This document shows, one piece after another, positions 5,593 to 8,915 of a stretch of 8,915 nt of DNA. The position numbers were made by a program, and so were the translations under genes. Numbering within the stretch: position 1 is the stretch's first letter; each line of letters begins with the position of its first letter. The notes under the pieces were generated by a model that was not told where the DNA came from, searched no databases, and saw only the letters and a list, made by a program, of their open reading frames with translations. Origin of the DNA: Bacillota bacterium (GTDB lineage Bacteria; Bacillota; Clostridia; Lachnospirales; Lachnospiraceae). The DNA is taken from NCBI GenBank assembly GCA_023450835.1, contig JAEXGM010000127.1, forward strand, positions 1 through 8,915, read 5' to 3'.

Positions 5593-5622
5593 AGTATAAT
5601 CTACTTTTATTCATTTATCCAA
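5593..5622 (-). promoter_or_regulatory. Candidate minus-strand promoter for the short RNA
   Basis: On the minus strand TTGGAT (5617-5622) precedes TATACT (5593-5598) with 18-bp spacing. Transcription would start near 5587 and reach the U-tract at about 5499, giving an RNA near 88 nt. A plus-strand TATAAT at 5595-5600 overlaps this -10, so the two could compete. The -35 is weak. Confidence 0.35.
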
Positions 5623-5688
5623 TTTATTGTTTAAATGGGACAGATAAATAAAAGTTATGACCTTTAGGGGATAACAGGAGGCGTTCAG

Positions 5689-6573
5689 GTGGAACTGCAC
5701 TATCTAAGGATATTTCATACTATAGCAAAATACTTGAGTTTTAAAAAGGCTTCAGAGGTACTTTGCGTCAGCCAGCCTGCCCTGTCCATTCAGATTAAGA
5801 AGCTTGAGAGCGGGACCGGGCTGAAGCTTTTTAATAAGATAGGAAACAGAATCGTATTAAGTGAAGACGGAGAGATGCTCTACCGTTATACCCAGAAGAT
5901 ATTTGCCGTTGTAGAGGAACTGGAGAATCATATTCAGAATCTTGGAAATGAAATAGCCGGTACGATAAATCTGGGAGCGAGCAATACACCAGGAGTCTAT
6001 ATTCTTCCAAAAGTCATTGGGGAAATGAAGAAAAGATACCCCAAGGTTTCGGTCAACCTTCATGTGGCAGACACCTCGGAAATTGCCAACCTTATTGAAA
6101 ACGGGACTCTTGATGTGGCGGTAAACGGAGGAAACGGTAATTACAACAGTAATATCTATGCCCAGAAGTTGTTCCAGGACAAGCTTGTGATAGTGGCGTC
6201 ACCGGACAACCCTCTTGCTTCAAAGAAATCCGTTGAGATTCAGGAATTATCCGATATTACTTTTGTTGTCCATAGTATAACCTCACAGCTTTATACGTAT
6301 TATAAGAAGTTTGTAGAAGAGTATGGACTGGCAGAAAATATCGGCATGCACTTTGGAAGTATTGATGCTATTAAGTATGCCATTTATGCAGATCTTGGAG
6401 TATCCATCCTGCCCTTTTATGCCGTGAAATCCGAGATAGAGAAAGGGATGCTTACGGAACTTCATGTTGACTGCGGCAAATTGGAATACCCGTATAGCCT
6501 GATATATAATAAAAACAAACACTTGTCCGTAACGACCGGCAAGTTTATTGAGATATTAAAAGAGGTTATCTAA
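5689..6573 (+). CDS. LysR-type transcriptional regulator
   Basis: This 294-aa protein has the standard LysR length and layout. The N-terminal winged helix-turn-helix (residues 1-60) shows MELHYLRIFHTIAKYLSFKKASEVLCVSQPALSIQIKKLE, a near-canonical LysR start. A linker helix follows (about 61-88). The periplasmic-binding-protein-like effector domain covers about 90-290 and begins GTINLGASNTPGVYILP. The inducer cannot be read from sequence. The start is GTG 5689, seven nt after AGGAGG at 5676-5681. The gene is divergent from the EamA transporter, a classic arrangement for a LysR regulator and its target. It is followed after 16 nt by the yfcE-like gene, so these two are co-transcribed. The upstream region has a good extended -10 promoter at 5415-5442. 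Confidence 0.95.
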   Translation: MELHYLRIFHTIAKYLSFKKASEVLCVSQPALSIQIKKLESGTGLKLFNKIGNRIVLSEDGEMLYRYTQKIFAVVEELENHIQNLGNEIAGTINLGASNTPGVYILPKVIGEMKKRYPKVSVNLHVADTSEIANLIENGTLDVAVNGGNGNYNSNIYAQKLFQDKLVIVASPDNPLASKKSVEIQELSDITFVVHSITSQLYTYYKKFVEEYGLAENIGMHFGSIDAIKYAIYADLGVSILPFYAVKSEIEKGMLTELHVDCGKLEYPYSLIYNKNKHLSVTTGKFIEILKEVI

Positions 6574-6589
6574 TGGAAAGGAGCTATAT

Positions 6590-7129
6590 ATGAAATTAAT
6601 GATTGCATCTGATATACACGGATCGGCGTATTACTGTGATAAAATGCTGGAAGCCTATCAAAGAGAGGGGGCAGATAAACTTCTCTTGTTAGGGGATATT
6701 CTCTACCATGGCCCCAGAAATGACCTGCCTATGGGCTATGAACCGAAAAAAGTTATTGAGTTGTTAAATAACGTAAAGGATGAACTGCTCTGTGTTCGGG
6801 GGAACTGTGATACGGAAGTTGACCAGATGGTATTGAATTTCCCTGTTCTGGCGGAATATTGCATTCTTTATCTGAATAATCGCATGGTTTTTGCTACCCA
6901 TGGCCATCACTTTAATCCGGATAATAAACCCTCCATTAAAAAGGGAGATATCCTGTTGAATGGACATACCCATATTCCGGCATGGGAGGAGAGGGAAGAT
7001 TTTATCTATGTCAATCCCGGCTCTGTATCCATACCAAAGGAAAATAGTCCTCACAGCTATATTCTCTGGGATGAGGAAGTATATTTTAAGAATCTGGAAA
7101 GTGAAATTTATAAAAAAGTCTCTCTGTAA
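6590..7129 (+). CDS. yfcE: YfcE-type metallophosphoesterase (phosphodiesterase)
   Basis: This 179-aa cytoplasmic calcineurin-like phosphoesterase belongs to the YfcE/MJ0936 family and has normal length. All family metal-binding motifs are present: SDIHG (D8, H10), GDILYHGPRN (D36, H40), GNCD (N72), THGH (H104, H106) and NGHTH (H126, H128), followed by NPGSVSIP. E. coli YfcE hydrolyses model phosphodiesters with Mn; the physiological substrate is not known. The start is ATG 6590, six nt after AAAGGAG at 6577-6583. The gene lies 16 nt downstream of the LysR-type gene, so the two form an operon. A link between the phosphodiesterase and the regulator's targets is possible but is not shown by the sequence. 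A weak hairpin at 7239-7269 may end the transcript. Confidence 0.95.
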   Translation: MKLMIASDIHGSAYYCDKMLEAYQREGADKLLLLGDILYHGPRNDLPMGYEPKKVIELLNNVKDELLCVRGNCDTEVDQMVLNFPVLAEYCILYLNNRMVFATHGHHFNPDNKPSIKKGDILLNGHTHIPAWEEREDFIYVNPGSVSIPKENSPHSYILWDEEVYFKNLESEIYKKVSL

Positions 7130-7238
7130 TATAATCTTCAAAAGGCCGGCAATGGGCTTAAAGTTAATAAGTACTATGAATATATATTCAGATGTATATG
7201 AATTTCATACATTACATGGATAATTAAGGAAAACAAAA

Positions 7239-7269
7239 GCTGGGAATTTAATGGTATCCCGGCATGTTT
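7239..7269 (+). terminator. Weak terminator for the lysR–yfcE operon
   Basis: GCTGGGA (7239-7245) pairs with TCCCGGC (7257-7263) with one wobble and an 11-nt loop, and a short TTTT tract follows. It lies 110 nt after the yfcE-like stop codon. The loop is large and the tract is short, so this is tentative. Confidence 0.35.
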
Positions 7270-7328
7270 TAATAGAAATCATTATCATTTTGCAGACACA
7301 AGCTGTGTATAAATACTTTATTTATTCA

Positions 7329-7357
7329 TTGCAAACATGTAAGATATGTGGTATCAT
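7329..7357 (+). promoter_or_regulatory. Promoter of the aspartokinase gene
   Basis: TTGCAA (7329-7334) and TATCAT (7352-7357) are separated by the optimal 17 bp, with four and five of six consensus matches. Transcription would start near 7364, leaving a leader of about 170 nt before the ATG at 7535. Confidence 0.55.
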
Positions 7358-7416
7358 AAAAAGCAAAAATTTAATGAACTACAATGGGGTATTATTTCCC
7401 GGCAGATTATTGCAAA

Positions 7417-7442
7417 CAGCATACATCATGCTGCTATTTTTA
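7417..7442 (+). terminator. Attenuator-like hairpin in the aspartokinase leader
   Basis: CAGCAT (7417-7422) pairs with ATGCTG (7428-7433) around a 5-nt loop, followed by CTATTTTTA. This resembles a weak intrinsic terminator placed between the promoter and the start codon, where it could cause attenuation. I could not define a clear competing antiterminator or a leader peptide rich in lysine or threonine codons. Confidence 0.4.
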
Positions 7443-7534
7443 CGTATATTTGTTCTTACCCGCGGCAAATATTTGCTTAAAGGCACAGACTACAGATAGA
7501 AAGCTAGAATATTTTAATTACGGTGGAGGAAGAT

Positions 7535-8854
7535 ATGATTAAAGTAGTTAAATTCGGCGGGAGTTCCTTAGCAAACGCAGAACAGTTCAAGAAGGTGGGG
7601 GCCATTATTCGTTCCGACGAAGCAAGAAGGTATGTAGTTCCTTCAGCACCCGGCAAACGTAATTCCAAGGATACAAAAGTAACAGACATGCTTTACCAGT
7701 GCTATGATATGGCAGTGGCAGGAGCGGATATTACAAAACCCCTGGATGAAATTAAAAAGCGCTATGTGGAGATTATAGAAGGTCTTGACCTTGCCATGTC
7801 TCTTGATAAGGAATTTGAACAGATAGCTGTTGACTTTAAAGCAAAAATAGGTTCCGATTATGCTGCTTCCAGAGGAGAATATTTAAATGGTCTCATTATG
7901 GCAGAATATTTAGGGTATGAATTTATAGATGCAAAAGATGTTATATTCTTTGATAGTAAGGGAGTATTTGATGCGGACAAGACAGACTCCGTGTTAATCG
8001 AGAGACTGAAAACTACAGAAAAGGCTGTTATTCCCGGCTTTTATGGAGCGCTGGAGAACGGAAATATTAAGACCTTTTCCCGCGGTGGTTCCGACATTAC
8101 CGGTTCTATTGTAGCAAAAGCTGTACAGGCTGATATTTATGAGAACTGGACGGATGTATCCGGGTTCCTGGTTTCGGACCCCAAAATCATTAAAGACCCC
8201 GAAGTAATCTCTACGATTACCTACAAAGAACTTCGTGAGCTATCTTATATGGGAGCTGGCGTATTGCATGAAGACGCTATATTCCCGGTAAGAAAAGAAG
8301 GTATTCCTATTAATATCCGCAATACCAATGCGCCGGAAGATCCGGGAACCATGATTGTAAAGAATACCTGCTTAAAGCCTGAATATACCATAACCGGTAT
8401 TGCAGGAAAGAAGGGCTTTGTGGCAATTAACATAGAGAAAGACATGATGAACTCTGAAATCGGTTTTGGGAGAAAAGTTCTTCGTGTATTTGAAGAAAAC
8501 GGCATTTCCTTTGAACATATGCCCTCCGGTATTGATACTCTGACGGTTTTTGTTCATCAGGACGAATTCGTAGAGAAAGAACAGAGTGTATTGGCCGGTA
8601 TTGACCATGAGGCTAATCCGGATTCCATTGATTTGGAAAGCGATTTGGCTCTTATCGCCGTTGTTGGAAGAGGTATGCGCCAGACCAGAGGGACAGCGGG
8701 AAGAATCTTCTCAGCCCTTGCCCATGCTAATGTAAATGTTAAAATGATAGACCAGGGTTCCAGTGAACTTAATATTATTATTGGCGTAAGCAATAAGGAT
8801 TTTGAAGTAGCAATCAATGCTATTTACAATATTTTCGTATTAGCAAAATTATAA
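7535..8854 (+). CDS. lysC: Aspartokinase (monofunctional, two C-terminal ACT domains)
   Basis: This enzyme phosphorylates L-aspartate with ATP, the first step toward lysine, threonine, methionine and diaminopimelate. With start ATG 7535 it has 439 residues. The kinase domain begins with the canonical MIKVVKFGGSSLA (ATP-binding KFGGSS), then SAPGKR (about 37-42), GEYLNG, and FSRGGSDITGS with DPKII. The segment ELSYMGAGVLHEDA closes the domain. Two ACT domains (about 295-365 and 370-439) should bind the amino-acid feedback inhibitor; TRGTAGRIFSALAHANVNVKMIDQGSSELNI is typical of the second. No homoserine dehydrogenase domain is attached. An in-frame GTG at 7523 would add four residues, but GGAGGA at 7525-7530 is the ribosome binding site for 7535. 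The leader holds a possible attenuator. Which amino acid inhibits it cannot be told from sequence alone. Confidence 0.95.
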   Translation: MIKVVKFGGSSLANAEQFKKVGAIIRSDEARRYVVPSAPGKRNSKDTKVTDMLYQCYDMAVAGADITKPLDEIKKRYVEIIEGLDLAMSLDKEFEQIAVDFKAKIGSDYAASRGEYLNGLIMAEYLGYEFIDAKDVIFFDSKGVFDADKTDSVLIERLKTTEKAVIPGFYGALENGNIKTFSRGGSDITGSIVAKAVQADIYENWTDVSGFLVSDPKIIKDPEVISTITYKELRELSYMGAGVLHEDAIFPVRKEGIPINIRNTNAPEDPGTMIVKNTCLKPEYTITGIAGKKGFVAINIEKDMMNSEIGFGRKVLRVFEENGISFEHMPSGIDTLTVFVHQDEFVEKEQSVLAGIDHEANPDSIDLESDLALIAVVGRGMRQTRGTAGRIFSALAHANVNVKMIDQGSSELNIIIGVSNKDFEVAINAIYNIFVLAKL

Positions 8855-8866
8855 GAACTTTTTGAT

Positions 8867-8881
8867 TTACTTATAAAGTAA
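8867..8881. repeat. Short dyad after the aspartokinase gene
   Basis: TTACTT (8867-8872) and AAGTAA (8876-8881) form a perfect inverted repeat around ATA, 13 nt after the stop codon. It is too short and A+T-rich for a terminator and has no U-tract after it. AGGAG at 8899-8903 near the window end may be the ribosome binding site of the next gene, whose start is outside the window. Confidence 0.3.
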
Positions 8882-8915
8882 TCGGTAATTGTCACATAGG
8901 AGTAACAGCAGTCGG

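Larger units (their letters stand above)
5233..5688. other. Divergent control region between transporter and LysR genes
   Basis: These 456 bases hold no convincing gene. They hold, from left to right, a minus-strand promoter candidate (5262-5289), a 19-bp perfect hairpin with a minus-strand U-tract (5338-5376), a plus-strand extended -10 promoter (5415-5442), a second minus-strand hairpin with U-tract (5499-5558), and overlapping back-to-back -10 boxes near 5593-5600. LysR-type regulators often bind such divergent regions to control both genes. I found no dyad here with the exact T-N11-A spacing that I could defend. Confidence 0.7.
7130..7534 (+). other. Intergenic region and leader of the aspartokinase gene
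   Basis: This 405-bp stretch has no gene I can support. It holds a pair of TGAA/TTCA dyads (perfect palindrome at 7177-7190; 11-bp dyad at 7198-7208), a weak terminator (7239-7269), a promoter (7329-7357), an attenuator-like hairpin (7417-7442) and a perfect 12-bp palindrome GCAAATATTTGC at 7465-7476. I looked for a lysine riboswitch because aspartokinase follows, but saw no recognisable conserved core. Confidence 0.6.

Noticed and set aside
6764..7141. 125-codon minus-strand open frame opposite the yfcE-like gene
   Set aside because: The plus strand encodes a complete conserved enzyme with all motifs. The minus frame has no ribosome binding site or family resemblance.
7251..7499. Open frame of up to 82 codons, with an inner ATG at 7374 giving a 41-aa hydrophobic peptide
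   Set aside because: No ribosome binding site precedes either start. The frame crosses a promoter and an attenuator-like hairpin. It lacks runs of Lys, Thr or Met codons expected of an aspartokinase leader peptide.
7364..7534. Lysine riboswitch or T-box leader before aspartokinase
   Set aside because: The leader is short and I could not find the conserved lysine-riboswitch core or the T-box sequence. A covariance search would be decisive.

Overview
The window looks like chromosomal DNA of a low-GC Gram-positive anaerobe of the Clostridia, most likely a Lachnospiraceae relative. The support is strong AGGAGG-type ribosome binding sites, A+T-rich intergenic DNA with short intrinsic terminators, and gene types common in that group (EamA transporters, AraC and LysR regulators, a monofunctional aspartokinase). 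The assignment is inferred from style, not from a database match. I see no rRNA, tRNA, CRISPR array, transposase or phage gene.

Layout from left to right. (1) The last 23 codons of an unidentified gene, then an AraC-family regulator with an N-terminal cupin-like sensor domain. (2) A monocistronic 80-aa protein that aligns by eye with HPr but lacks both HPr phosphorylation sites; a clean terminator follows it. (3) A YgiD/DODA-type extradiol dioxygenase family protein with all four metal-site histidines. (4) An unrecognised 119-aa protein whose ribosome binding site lies inside a hairpin. (5) A two-gene operon in which a stand-alone AraC-type DNA-binding protein overlaps by ATGA a complete ClpP protease subunit. 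(6) On the minus strand, a ten-helix EamA/DMT transporter with a 62-residue tail holding 24 histidines. (7) A 456-bp divergent control region with two minus-strand hairpin-plus-U-tract elements and promoters on both strands. (8) A LysR-type regulator followed 16 nt later by a YfcE-type phosphodiesterase. (9) A 405-bp untranslated region with a promoter and an attenuator-like hairpin, then an aspartokinase with two ACT domains. The window ends 61 nt after that gene.

Functionally, this is a patchwork of small independent units rather than one pathway. The two linked units are the AraC–ClpP operon and the divergent transporter / LysR–YfcE locus. In the latter, LysR is the obvious candidate regulator of the transporter, and the His-rich tail suggests metal binding. 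The items most worth checking are the minus-strand RNA candidate at about 5499-5587, the 19-bp perfect hairpin upstream of the transporter, the AraC–ClpP coupling and the degenerate HPr-like protein.
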